Part shown: piece after piece, positions 55,444 through 64,000 of the stretch
Layout of the letters: every line of letters begins with the position of its first letter
Numbering within the stretch: position 1 is the stretch's first letter
Assembly (NCBI RefSeq): GCF_003002915.1
Contig: NZ_PVTG01000002.1
Span: forward strand, 372,001-436,000
Source of the DNA: Geodermatophilus tzadiensis
Lineage (GTDB): Bacteria > Actinomycetota > Actinomycetes > Mycobacteriales > Geodermatophilaceae
Reading direction: 5' to 3'
Length of the DNA stretch: 64,000 nt
Notes under the pieces: model-generated
Databases searched by the model: none
What the model was told of the DNA's origin: nothing
Seen by the model: the letters and a program-made list of their open reading frames with translations, nothing else
Translations under genes and position numbers: made by a program

Positions 55444-56439
55444 TCAGGGAGCGGCAGGACTGGTCGCCCCGAACACGATGTCGGGCTTGAACCACCGCGA
55501 CGAGGGCTCGTCGTCGGACTCGACCAGGGACCGGATGGACCGCGCCATCTCCTCGACGGGCTGGCGCACCGTGGTCAGCGAGGGATGGGCGAGCGCTGCG
55601 GCGCCGATCCCGTCGAAGCCGACGACGCGGAACTCGTCGGGGACCGAGCGGCCTTCGTGCAGCAGGTGCGCCAGGACGCCGAGGGCGATCACGTCGGCCG
55701 CGGTCACGATCGTGGCGCCGGTCCAGCCGTCGGCGAGGATGCGGGCGGCCGCCTCCCGCCCCCAGGCCGCGGAGAAGTCCCCGAGCAGAACGGGGACGTC
55801 GGGGGAGAAGTACTGCCGCATGCCGTCGAGGCGTTCGTGGGCCGAGGAGGAGTCCGGCGTCGCGCCGACGTAGACGACCGGTTGCCTGCTGACGTCGACC
55901 GCCGCGGCGACGTGCTCGCGGACGAGCTGCATCCCCGCCCGGTTGCTGACGCCGACGTAGGACGCGGCGGTGCCCTGCACGCGGCGGTCGAGCTGGATGG
56001 TGTGCACCGCGGCCGCGGCCGCGGTGACGGACGGTTCGCTCAGCTGCTCGTGCACGGGGATCAGCACGAGTGCGTCGACCTGGCGCCCGAGGAACGAGCG
56101 GACGCCCCGGGCCTCGGTCTCCAGCGAACCGTCGGCGCTGAACACGAGCAGGTCGATCCCGGGGTCGGAGAAGGCACGGGACAGCTGCTGGGCGAGCGCC
56201 GAGAAGTACGGGTTGTCCAGGTCGGGCACGACCAGCCCGACCGTCGACGTGCGGGTCTGGCGCAGCGCCCGACCGACCAGGTTCACCCGGTAACCGAGCC
56301 GTTCGGCGGCCTCGGTGACCTTGCGCTGCATGGCCGGGTCGACCGACCGCGTGCCGCTCAGGGTCCTCGAGACCGTCGCCACCGACACGCCGGCCAGGCG
56401 GGCGACGTCGGCCATCGTGGCCGAGCGGGACGGCGGCAC
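55444..56439 (-). CDS. LacI family transcriptional regulator
   Basis: A 331-residue LacI/GalR regulator. The HTH is TMADVARLAGVSVATVSRTLSG (residues 8-29) followed by hinge helix RVNLVGRALRQ, then a periplasmic-binding-protein-like effector domain with GLVVPDLDNPYFSALAQQL and QLDRRVQG. It is divergent from the binding-protein gene of an ABC/nucleoside operon with a LacI-type operator in between, so it very likely represses that operon until the sugar or nucleoside is present. GTG start; the internal ATG of MADVARL is a second possibility. Confidence 0.92.
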   Translation of the reverse strand: MPPSRSATMADVARLAGVSVATVSRTLSGTRSVDPAMQRKVTEAAERLGYRVNLVGRALRQTRTSTVGLVVPDLDNPYFSALAQQLSRAFSDPGIDLLVFSADGSLETEARGVRSFLGRQVDALVLIPVHEQLSEPSVTAAAAAVHTIQLDRRVQGTAASYVGVSNRAGMQLVREHVAAAVDVSRQPVVYVGATPDSSSAHERLDGMRQYFSPDVPVLLGDFSAAWGREAAARILADGWTGATIVTAADVIALGVLAHLLHEGRSVPDEFRVVGFDGIGAAALAHPSLTTVRQPVEEMARSIRSLVESDDEPSSRWFKPDIVFGATSPAAP

Positions 56440-56545
56440 GACGGGCTCCTGTCGTCGGACGAGGTGGCACGGGAGCGTGAGGTATCGGTTGCGCGACGAC
56501 CCTCGACCAGGTGGTCAGCGTGTGTCTACAGTCACCGACCACCAC

Positions 56546-56559
56546 GGTAATCGATTTCC
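56546..56559. promoter_or_regulatory. LacI-type operator
   Basis: GGTAATCGATTTCC is a palindrome around the central CG with only one mismatched pair, typical of LacI/GalR operators. It lies 19 bases before the ATG of the binding-protein gene, in a position that overlaps the leader. A weaker half-match, GGTATCGGTTGC, occurs near 56480. Confidence 0.65.
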
Positions 56560-56577
56560 CACGGAACGAGGACCCCC

Positions 56578-57527
56578 ATGACCCGACACCTCGGCATGGC
56601 CGCCCTGGCGACTGCCGCGACCCTGACGATGACCGCGTGCAGCACCGGCAACGAGGAGCCCGCCACCGGGGCGTCCGGGGAGCCTGCCGAGGAGTGCGTG
56701 ATCGGCATGACCCAGATCAACCAGACCGCCACCTTCTTCACGCAGATGAACGAGGGCGCGCAGGAGGCGGCCGACGAGGCCGGGTGCGAGCTGCAGATCG
56801 CCAACGCCAACAACGACTCGGCCAAGCAGAACAGCGACATCGAGAACTTCGTGTCCCAGGGCGTGACGGGCCTGATCGTGGTGGCCATCGACGTGAACGG
56901 CGTGCTGCCGGCGGTGCAGCAGGCCACCCAGCAGGGGATCCGGACGGTCGCCATCGACGCCGAGCTCGAGGAGGGGTCGGTCGACACCTTCGTCGGCGTC
57001 GACAACGAGGCCGCCGGGGAGCAGGCGGGCCAGTGGGTCGTGGACGAGGGCCTCGCCGAGGGGGCGAGCTACGGCGTCGTCGACGCCCGCAACTCGTTCA
57101 TCCAGAACCAGCGCGAGGACAGCTTCCGGGCCGTCGTCGACGCGGCCGGGGCGACCTTCACGCAGGCCGTCGACGGCGAGAACGTGCAGGAGCAGGCCGC
57201 GACCGCCGCGCAGAACCTGGTGACCGCCCAGCCCGACCTGTCCTTCGTCTACACCACGGGTGAGCCGGCCACCGTCGGCGCCGTCGCCGCGCTGGACCCC
57301 GCGGGTAGCACCAAGGTCATCGGCTGGGACCTCACCGCCGAGGTGATCGCCGGCATCGACAGCGGCCTGGTGACCGCCGTCGTGCAGCAGGACCCGCGGC
57401 AGGAGGGGATCGAGGCGGTCAACGAGCTCGCGGCCATCCTCGAGGGCGAGGAGCCGGCGGGCTTCATCGACGTGCCGATCACGATCGTCACCTCGGACAA
57501 CGTCGACGAGTACCGCGAGATCTTCGA

Positions 57528-57531
<4 letters not shown>
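56578..57531 (+). CDS. Sugar/nucleoside ABC transporter substrate-binding lipoprotein
   Basis: A 317-residue RbsB-like binding protein. The lipobox TMTAC gives lipidated Cys21, followed by a Ser/Gly/Glu linker and the two-lobe fold (VIGMTQINQTATFF, NSDIENFVSQGVTGLIVVAID, DAELEEGSVDTFVGVDN, GVVDARNSFIQNQRE, GWDLTAEVIAGIDSGLV). It delivers the substrate to the permease. First gene of the operon; the next start overlaps its stop (GTGA). Ligand unknown, presumably a pentoside given the downstream enzymes. Confidence 0.92.
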
Positions 57532-58280
<749 letters not shown>

Positions 58281-58284
58281 CGCC

Positions 58285-59289
58285 GTGAGCACCGAGACCG
58301 TCACCCCGCCCACCGGTCGGGCCGACCGGCGCGGCGCCCGTCAGGACTTCGTGCACCGCAACTTCGGGGTGTTGTCGATCTCCGCCGTGCTCGCCGTGCT
58401 GTTCGTCTTCTTCAGCGTGCAGACCGACGCCTTCCTGACGACGAACAACCTGGTCAACGTCGCCCGGCAGGTCGCCCCGACGGTCGTCGTCGCCGTCGCG
58501 ATGACCTTCGTCATCACCACCGGCAACATCGACCTGTCCGTCGGGTCGATCCTCGGGCTCAGCGCGGCGGCCCTCGCGATCGTCGCCGAGAGCGGCAGCG
58601 CCGTCGTGGCGCTCGTGCTCGCCCTGGTACTCGGGCTGGGCATCGGCCTGGTCAACGGCGCCCTGACGGCGTTCGGCAAGCTGCAGTCCTTCATCGTGAC
58701 CCTCGCCGCGCTCACCGCGGTGCGCGGTCTCGCGCTGCTCATCACCGACGGCTACAGCACGCCGATCACCTCCGACTTCCTGCTGCCGATCGGCAACGGC
58801 AGGCTGGCGGGGCTCTACACGCCCACGTGGATCGCGGTCGTCGTCGTCGCCGCGGGCTGGTACGTCTTCAACCACACCCGGTTCGGCCGGTACGTCGTCG
58901 CGGTGGGCTCGAACGCGGAGTCCCTGCGGCGCGCCGGGGTCGACGTGCGACGGATCCAGCTCGCCGTGCTGACGCTGACCGGACTCGTGGCGGGACTGGC
59001 GGGCGTGATCACCGCCGCCCGCCTGGCCAGCGGCTCGTCCAACTCCGGCACGCTCTTCGAGCTCGAGGTCATCACGGCCGTGGTGCTCGGCGGGACCGCC
59101 CTGATGGGCGGCAAGGGCTCGATCATCGGCTCGGCGATCGGCGCGGTCACGCTCGGCGTCATCAGCAACGGACTGGTCCTGCTGAGGGTGGACGTCTACT
59201 GGGTACCGATCACCCAGGGCCTGATCCTCATCGTCGCGATCCTGCTCAACGCCAGGCTCTTCAGCGGCATCTCGGGGCAGCGGACGTGA
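58285..59289 (+). CDS. ABC transporter permease, ribose/xylose type
   Basis: A 334-residue permease of the BPD_transp_2 group with about ten transmembrane segments. FVITTGNIDLSVGSILGLSAA carries the conserved G-G-I-DLSVGS loop, and later GGTALMGGKGSIIGSAIGA is the family's coupling loop. Forms the membrane channel for the operon's importer. GTG start four bases after the ATPase stop. Confidence 0.93.
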   Translation: MSTETVTPPTGRADRRGARQDFVHRNFGVLSISAVLAVLFVFFSVQTDAFLTTNNLVNVARQVAPTVVVAVAMTFVITTGNIDLSVGSILGLSAAALAIVAESGSAVVALVLALVLGLGIGLVNGALTAFGKLQSFIVTLAALTAVRGLALLITDGYSTPITSDFLLPIGNGRLAGLYTPTWIAVVVVAAGWYVFNHTRFGRYVVAVGSNAESLRRAGVDVRRIQLAVLTLTGLVAGLAGVITAARLASGSSNSGTLFELEVITAVVLGGTALMGGKGSIIGSAIGAVTLGVISNGLVLLRVDVYWVPITQGLILIVAILLNARLFSGISGQRT

Positions 59290-59293
59290 GCCG

Positions 59294-60346
59294 GTGACGG
59301 CCGTCCAGACCGTCCGCGGGCCCGTCCCCGTGGACGACCTCGGGATCACCCTGACCCACGAGCACCTGCTGAACGACGTCTCGTCCTGGTGGCAGCGCAG
59401 CACGTCCCACGGTCTCGACCCGGACGAGTTCGCGGACGCCCCCGTCGGCGAGGCGCTGCTCTGGGACCTGCGCCAGGACCCCTTCGGCAACCGCGCGAAC
59501 CTCGCGCTCGACGACGTCGACGTGGCCTGTGCCGAGCTGGGCCGGTTCGCCGCGCTGGGCGGACGCACCGTCGTCGAGACCACGGGCTGGGGGATCGGCC
59601 GCGACCTCGCCGGGCTGAGGCAGATCTCGGAGCGCACCGGCGTGCACGTCGTGGCCGGCACGGGGTTCTACCTCGAGGCCTCCCACCCGGTCGACCTGGT
59701 GGCGCTCGGGGCCGACGGGGTGACCGACCGCATCCTGGCCGACGTCCGCGACGGCGAGGACGGCGTACGGCCCGGCATCATCGGCGAGATCGGGGTCAGC
59801 GCCGACTTCACCGCGGCCGAGCAGGTCGGCCTGCGGGGTGCCCTGGCAGCCCAGGTCGAGTGCGGGCTGCCGATCCAGGTCCACCTGCCCGGGTGGTTCC
59901 GCCTCGCGGGCACGGTCCTCGACCTCGCCGAGAGCGCGGGTGCCGACCTCGCCAAGGTCGTGCTGTGCCACATGGGCCCGTCGGGGGAGGACCCGGACTA
60001 CCAGCGCGCGGTCATGGACCGGGGCGCCTGGGTCCAGTACGACATGCTCGGGATGGAGGTCTACTACGCCGACCAGGGCGTGCAGTGCCCCTCCGACGAG
60101 CAGAACGCCACCCACCTGGCCCGCCTGATCGCGCTCGGCTACGGCGGCCGGCTGCTCCTGAGCCAGGACGTCTTCGTCAAGTCGCTGCTGCGCCGCCACG
60201 GCGGCCCGGGCTACGCCCACGTCCTCCAGTACTTCGCTCCTCGTCTGCACCGGCACGGCGTGGACGAGGCGCAGGTGCTGTCGCTGATGACCGACAACCC
60301 GCGCCGCCTCTTCGGCGGCGGACACCCGACCGAGGGGACACCGTGA
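59294..60346 (+). CDS. Phosphotriesterase family metal-dependent hydrolase
   Basis: A 350-residue TIM-barrel hydrolase of the PTE/lactonase group. Metal ligands are visible: LTHEHLL (His22, His24), GEIGVSA (Glu165 in place of the carbamylated Lys of true phosphotriesterases), QVHLPG (His197), LCHMGPS (His226) and LLSQDVF (Asp292). Members with this Glu often hydrolyse lactones or carboxylic esters. Position between the permease and sugar enzymes suggests it opens or deacylates the imported compound. GTG start four bases after the permease stop. Confidence 0.88.
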   Translation: MTAVQTVRGPVPVDDLGITLTHEHLLNDVSSWWQRSTSHGLDPDEFADAPVGEALLWDLRQDPFGNRANLALDDVDVACAELGRFAALGGRTVVETTGWGIGRDLAGLRQISERTGVHVVAGTGFYLEASHPVDLVALGADGVTDRILADVRDGEDGVRPGIIGEIGVSADFTAAEQVGLRGALAAQVECGLPIQVHLPGWFRLAGTVLDLAESAGADLAKVVLCHMGPSGEDPDYQRAVMDRGAWVQYDMLGMEVYYADQGVQCPSDEQNATHLARLIALGYGGRLLLSQDVFVKSLLRRHGGPGYAHVLQYFAPRLHRHGVDEAQVLSLMTDNPRRLFGGGHPTEGTP

Positions 60347-61098
60347 CCCGCATCCTGCTGGCCGGCGAGAGCTGGATCTCGACCGCCACCCACGTGAAGG
60401 GCTTCGACGAGTTCTCCAGCACCTCGTTCCACACGGGCGCGGACGCGTTCATCGCGGCCGCCGCGAGCGAGGGCCTGGAGGTCGAGCAGATGTACGCCCA
60501 CGACGTGCCGGGCTCGTTCCCCCGCACCGTCGAGGCGCTGTCCGCGTACGACGCCGTGATCCTCTCCGACATCGGCGCGAACAGCTTCCTGCTCCCCCCG
60601 GAGGTGTTCCTCGAGGGACGTCGGACGGACAACCCGCTGGTCGCCCTCGCCGAGTGGACCCGCGGCGGTGGCGGTCTGATGATGGCCGGCGGCTACCTGA
60701 GCTTCACCGGCTTCCAGGCGCGGGCCAACTTCGCCAGGACCGCCGTGGCCGACGTGCTCCCGGTGACGATGCTCGAGGCCGACGACCGGGTGGAGGCGCC
60801 GCAGGGCGCCCCGGTCGCACTCGGCCTGCCGACCCACCCCGTCGCCGCAGGCTGGGCCGAGCTGGCCAGCTCCGCGCCGACCCTGCTCGGCTACAACCTG
60901 GTCCGGCCCCGGGAGGACGCCGCGGTCGTCGCGACCGTCGGGGGCGACGTGCTCATCGCCACCCGGGAGGTCGGCGAGGGCCGGTCCCTCGTGTGGACCT
61001 CCGACATCGGGCCCCACTGGTGCCCGGAGGACTTCCTGGCCTGGGACGGCTTTGCCCCGCTCGTCGGCGGGATGCTGCGCTGGCTGGCCGCGCGGTGA
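60343..61098 (+). CDS. Glutamine amidotransferase-like / ThuA-like protein
   Basis: A 251-residue Rossmann-type protein of the class I glutamine amidotransferase-like superfamily. RILLAGESWISTATHVKGFDEFSSTSF opens it, with DAVILSDIGANSFLLPP, LAEWTRGGGGLMMAGGYLSFTGF and an HPVAAGW / GRSLVWTSDIGPHW end. No canonical nucleophile Cys is seen at the elbow (the GGYLSF turn is where it would be). ThuA-like proteins act in disaccharide catabolism; the exact reaction is unknown. Overlaps both neighbours by four bases. Confidence 0.75.
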   Translation: MTRILLAGESWISTATHVKGFDEFSSTSFHTGADAFIAAAASEGLEVEQMYAHDVPGSFPRTVEALSAYDAVILSDIGANSFLLPPEVFLEGRRTDNPLVALAEWTRGGGGLMMAGGYLSFTGFQARANFARTAVADVLPVTMLEADDRVEAPQGAPVALGLPTHPVAAGWAELASSAPTLLGYNLVRPREDAAVVATVGGDVLIATREVGEGRSLVWTSDIGPHWCPEDFLAWDGFAPLVGGMLRWLAAR

Positions 61099-62048
61099 CC
61101 GACGCCGGTCCCACGCCCGTCGTCCTGGACTGCGACCCCGGGCACGACGACGCGGTCGCCATCCTGCTCGCGCTGGGGTCACCGGGGGTGCGCCTCCTCG
61201 GGATCACGACCTGCTTCGGCAACTGCGCGGTCGAGGACGCCACCCGCAACGCCCTGAGGGTGCTCGCGCTGGCAGGTCGCGAGGACGTCCCCGTCGCGGC
61301 CGGAGCCGCCGGGCCGATGCGCGGTCAGGTCGCCCTGGGCAACTACGTCCACGGGGTGACCGGGCTCGACGGCCCCGACCTCCCCGAGCCGACGGCGGCA
61401 CCGGTCGACGAGACGGCCACGCAGATGCTGCGGCGCCTGCTGACGGACTCGCCCGAGCCGGTCACCGTCGTGGTCACCGGGCCGATGACGAACGTCGGGA
61501 CGCTCCTGTCGCAGGAGCCGGGACTGGTCCGGCACATCCGCGAGATCGTCTTCATGGGTGGCTCGACCGAGCGGGGCAACCACACCCCGACCGCGGAGTT
61601 CAACACGTTCGCCGACCCGGAGGCGCTCGACGTCGTCCTCCGTGCCGGCGTGCCGGTGCGGATGGTGGGGCTCAACCTGACCCACCAGGCCCTGGCGACT
61701 CCCGCGGTCGTCGAGCGCATGTCGGCGATGCCGCACGACGTGGGTCGCACGTGCGCGGCGTGGATGGGGTTCTTCGGCAGCTCCTACGAGCGCATCTGGG
61801 AGTTCGAGGCACCACCGGTGCACGACCCGTGCACGATCGCGGCGCTGCTGGACCCCGACGTCATCCGCTGGCGCGACTGCTTCGTGGCCGTGGAGCTCGA
61901 CGGGACGTGGACCCGCGGCACCACGGTCGTCGACCTCTTCGGCCGGCTGCCCGACCACGCGCCCAACGTCTCCGTCGCGATGGAGCTCGACGCCGAGCGC
62001 TACTGGGACCTGGTCCTGGCCGCGCTGGACGCGCTGGGATCGGCATGA
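61095..62048 (+). CDS. Nucleoside hydrolase
   Basis: A 317-residue inosine/uridine-preferring nucleoside hydrolase. The calcium-binding signature DCDPGHDDA (Asp12, Asp14, Asp18/19), MGGSTERGNHTPTAEFN, DPEALDVVLRAGVPV and HDPCTIAALLDPDV are all conserved. It cleaves the N-glycosidic bond of ribonucleosides to base and ribose. GTGA overlap with the ThuA-like gene, ATGA overlap with ribokinase; the pair gives ribose to ribokinase directly. Confidence 0.94.
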   Translation: MTDAGPTPVVLDCDPGHDDAVAILLALGSPGVRLLGITTCFGNCAVEDATRNALRVLALAGREDVPVAAGAAGPMRGQVALGNYVHGVTGLDGPDLPEPTAAPVDETATQMLRRLLTDSPEPVTVVVTGPMTNVGTLLSQEPGLVRHIREIVFMGGSTERGNHTPTAEFNTFADPEALDVVLRAGVPVRMVGLNLTHQALATPAVVERMSAMPHDVGRTCAAWMGFFGSSYERIWEFEAPPVHDPCTIAALLDPDVIRWRDCFVAVELDGTWTRGTTVVDLFGRLPDHAPNVSVAMELDAERYWDLVLAALDALGSA

Positions 62049-62962
62049 CCGGTCTGGTCTGCGTCGTGGGGTCGCTGAACGACGACACGACCCTGGCGGT
62101 CCCGGTGCTGCCCTCGCCGGGCGAGACCACCCTGACCCGCGGCGTGCGCCTCACCTCGCCGGGCGGGAAGGGAGCCAACCAGGCCGCGGCCGCCGCGGTG
62201 CTCGGTGCGGAGGTGGCCATGGTCGGGGCGGTCGGGGACGACGAACCGGGGGAGCGGTCGCTGGCCGCGCTGCGGGACGTCGGGGTCGACCTGACCGCGG
62301 TCGCGGTGCGCGAGGACGTCGGGACCGGCATCGCCGTCATCACCGTCGACGACAGCGGGGAGAACACCATCGTGGTCGACCCCGGTGCCAACCGCACGCT
62401 CACCCCGGACGAGGTGACCCGCGCGATCACCGCCGCCTCGCCCGCGGTGCTGCTCGTCCAGCTCGAGGTGCCGCGGGACGCCGTGACCGCGGCGGTCGAG
62501 GCGGCCGGGGATGCCGTGGTGGTGCTGAACCCGGCGCCGATGCCGGCCGACCCCGAGCCGGTCCGCGAGGTCGTGTCGCGCGTCGACGTGCTCGTCCCCA
62601 ACCGCAGCGAGCTCGGTCGCCTGGCGGGACGTCCGGAGCCGACGGACGCGTCGGAGGTGGCGGAGTGCGTCGCGGCACTCGGCCCCACCGGCAGCGTCGT
62701 GGTCACGCTCGGTGCCGACGGCGCCCTGTGCTTCGAGCCGGGGGCCGCGCCGGTCCTGGTGCCCGGGATCCCCACCTCGACCCGCGACGCGAGTGGTGCC
62801 GGGGACGTGTTCTGCGGGTGTCTCGCTCAGGAGCTCGCGCGCGGCACGGGCCTGCTCGACGCGGTGCGCTCGGCCAACGCCCTGGCCGCCGCCAGCACCG
62901 CCCACCCCGGCGCGAGGATCCGCGCCGACCTCGTGGACCGGATGTCTCCGCTCGCGCCCTGA
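62045..62962 (+). CDS. rbsK: Ribokinase
   Basis: A 305-residue PfkB-family kinase. GGKGANQAAAA (residues 40-50) is the substrate loop, VLNPAPMP and LVPNRSEL follow, and DASGAGDVFCGCL carries the catalytic Asp254 with the anion hole. Makes ribose-5-phosphate from the ribose released by the hydrolase. ATG overlaps the nucleoside hydrolase stop by four bases. Last gene of the operon. A cluster of Cys (F-C-G-C) near the active site is unusual but harmless. Confidence 0.93.
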   Translation: MTGLVCVVGSLNDDTTLAVPVLPSPGETTLTRGVRLTSPGGKGANQAAAAAVLGAEVAMVGAVGDDEPGERSLAALRDVGVDLTAVAVREDVGTGIAVITVDDSGENTIVVDPGANRTLTPDEVTRAITAASPAVLLVQLEVPRDAVTAAVEAAGDAVVVLNPAPMPADPEPVREVVSRVDVLVPNRSELGRLAGRPEPTDASEVAECVAALGPTGSVVVTLGADGALCFEPGAAPVLVPGIPTSTRDASGAGDVFCGCLAQELARGTGLLDAVRSANALAAASTAHPGARIRADLVDRMSPLAP

Positions 62963-63120
62963 GGAACGCATCGATCCTGCCTGGCCCGGTGCTCATCGAC
63001 CTCGGTCGGCGGACTCCCGCTGACGCTGGGCGGGGGCGGCGACCTCGGATCTGCTGGCCGCGGACCGGCGTCCGTGACGGGAACCCGGACGGCGGGGCCG
63101 TGCCGGCCGGTCCGTGCTGT

Positions 63121-63414
63121 TCACGGACCCGCTCGGAAGCCCGTGACGGAGACGCGCACCGGTCCCACCGTGAGGACGAGCCCCGTCCCGGTGCCCGGGG
63201 AACGCACGCTGGGCGCCGACCAGCGTCGTGGCGTCAGGCGCACGTCGACGGTCGGCGTCCGGGGTTCTGTCGCGTCCCGCCGCTCCGCCGGGACGGGCGC
63301 TGGGGCGTCCCCTCGCGGCCGCGCCATCGGCATCGGCGTGGCCTGCTGCAGGTCGGCCAGCAGATCGGCCTGCAGGCTGCCCGGGCGGGGGGAGGGCGGC
63401 TTCACGGTGGTCAT
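63121..63414 (-). CDS. Small Pro/Arg-rich protein coupled to a ParA-like gene
   Basis: A 97-residue hypothetical protein. Residues 1-65 are Pro/Arg/Ala-rich and probably disordered (RPGSLQADLLADLQQAT, then repeated RTP and RRDA), while the C-terminal 30 residues (TGLVLTVGPVRVSVTG) could form strands. I do not recognise it. The ATG overlaps the stop of the ParA-like gene by four bases, so it may be that protein's partner (ParB- or centromere-binding analogue), but no DNA-binding motif is visible. Confidence 0.55.
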   Translation of the reverse strand: MTTVKPPSPRPGSLQADLLADLQQATPMPMARPRGDAPAPVPAERRDATEPRTPTVDVRLTPRRWSAPSVRSPGTGTGLVLTVGPVRVSVTGFRAGP

Positions 63415-64000
63415 GCGGGGACCCTCTCGGCGGCGGCGAGCACCTCGTCGGCGAGCGCCAGGTAGGCGGAGGCGACGGGACTGGTCGGGTGGGAGAGCAC
63501 GACAGGTCGTTTGGCGAGCGTGCTGGTCGGTACGCGCCGGGACAGGGGGACGCGGGTGGCCAACAGCGGCAGGTCGGTGTCGTCCAGAGCGCCGGCGACC
63601 TCCCGGGCGGCGCGCCCCCGCTCGTCCCAGACGGCGCAGGCCACCCCGACGAGGACGGCGGAGGTGTTCTCGTAGGCACGGTGCTGGTCGAGGAACGCCG
63701 CGACCCGTGCGACGCCGAGGGCGGAACCCGGGTCGCTGGTGAAGACGGTGAGCACGGCATCCGCGGCGCAGACCGCCGCCAGGGTGAGACCGCCCAGGTC
63801 GCCCCGCGTGTCGAGCACGATGTGCTCGTAGTCGGCGAGCAGCGGTCGCAGCACGCGCCGGATGCTCGTGACGAGGCCACCCGCGCTCGCCAGTTGCGCG
63901 GCAGCGGTCTCCAGGGCCGGGTGTGCCGGCAGGAGGTCGAGCCCGGGGACGACGTCCCGCCGGATGACCGCGCGGGCCTCGGCGTCCGGGTCGTCCAGGA
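63411..64000 (-). CDS. ParA/MinD-like ATPase, C-terminal part
   Basis: The gene runs off the right end of the window; about 196 codons are seen. EHIVLDTRGDLGGLTLAAVCAADAVLTVFTSDPGSALGVARVAAFLD is characteristic of the Walker B and following region of ParA/CpsD-type deviant-Walker ATPases (split over residues, shown here in two motifs: HIVLDTRGDLGG and VLTVFTSDPGSALG). The Walker A is beyond the edge. ParA proteins segregate plasmids or chromosomes or position protein complexes; the small overlapping partner and the lack of a ParB next to it suggest a plasmid-like or positioning system. Confidence 0.72.
   Translation of the reverse strand, partial: LDDPDAEARAVIRRDVVPGLDLLPAHPALETAAAQLASAGGLVTSIRRVLRPLLADYEHIVLDTRGDLGGLTLAAVCAADAVLTVFTSDPGSALGVARVAAFLDQHRAYENTSAVLVGVACAVWDERGRAAREVAGALDDTDLPLLATRVPLSRRVPTSTLAKRPVVLSHPTSPVASAYLALADEVLAAAERVPA

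Overview
The window is chromosomal DNA from a very GC-rich actinobacterium. GTG starts, GTGA/ATGA stop-start overlaps and GC-saturated third codon positions are everywhere. The gene set includes a GlbO-type truncated haemoglobin, a mycothiol-linked Rv2466c-like oxidoreductase, a CtaJ-like membrane protein beside a DUF5130 protein, a SigG-type sigma factor and an Eis-type acetyltransferase. Together these point to Actinomycetia, and the flavour of several proteins suggests Geodermatophilaceae (inference, not tested). About 64 protein genes (two cut by the window edges), one degraded amidase remnant and one tRNA-Arg are supported.

Layout. 0-6.5 kb: end of a CoA-transferase, a flavin reductase, a flavoprotein disulfide reductase, an SGNH hydrolase, a PAS-GGDEF-EAL protein and a luciferase-like monooxygenase. 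6.5-10 kb: a DUF4333 membrane protein, tRNA-Arg(TCT), an SSB paralogue and EttA. 10.3-13 kb: a translationally coupled thioesterase / short acyl-CoA ligase / thiolase cassette. 13-16 kb: YccF protein, then an ECF biotin importer (bioY, ATPase, transmembrane protein) coupled to a MOSC protein. 16.4-21.3 kb: roadblock-like protein, an orphan double ABC ATPase, and a chain of glbO, MFS exporter and MscS channel. 21-34.5 kb: housekeeping and peptide or amino-acid metabolism (prolyl oligopeptidase, HNH nuclease, kynureninase, CtaJ-like, pepN, Rv2466c-like, SDR, rpiB, Eis). 34.6-45.5 kb: small regulator, large lipoprotein, SigG-type sigma factor, alpha-glucosidase, GlgX debranching enzyme and a leaderless-looking subtilase. 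45.7-48.6 kb: a three-polypeptide nitrile hydratase (beta split in two) and an FAD monooxygenase with a tandem-repeat N-terminus. 48.7-55.4 kb: a giant LuxR (LAL) regulator followed by an envelope/lipid cluster (DUF4097, PAP2 phosphatase, diacylglycerol kinase-like, DUF1003). 55.4-63 kb: a LacI-controlled ABC importer and catabolic operon (phosphotriesterase-like, ThuA/GATase-like, nucleoside hydrolase, ribokinase). 63.1-64 kb: the end of a ParA-like ATPase gene overlapping a small partner.

How the genes work together. The last operon reads as a complete import-and-cleave pathway for a ribosylated compound: a periplasmic-type binding lipoprotein, ATPase and permease bring it in, nucleoside hydrolase frees ribose, and ribokinase phosphorylates it; the phosphotriesterase-like and ThuA-like enzymes suggest that the substrate carries an additional group. 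The carbohydrate genes at 38-43 kb fit alpha-glucan turnover.

The most interesting non-coding signal is a family of five or six dispersed palindromic elements at about 9.95, 24.1, 25.1, 32.0 and 37.9 kb. They sit directly behind stop codons and share a conserved core around CGCTCGCGAGCTCGCGG, while their outer stem arms differ from copy to copy yet always stay complementary. At 24.1 kb one copy appears to be inserted in another. They probably act as terminators, and they may be mobile.
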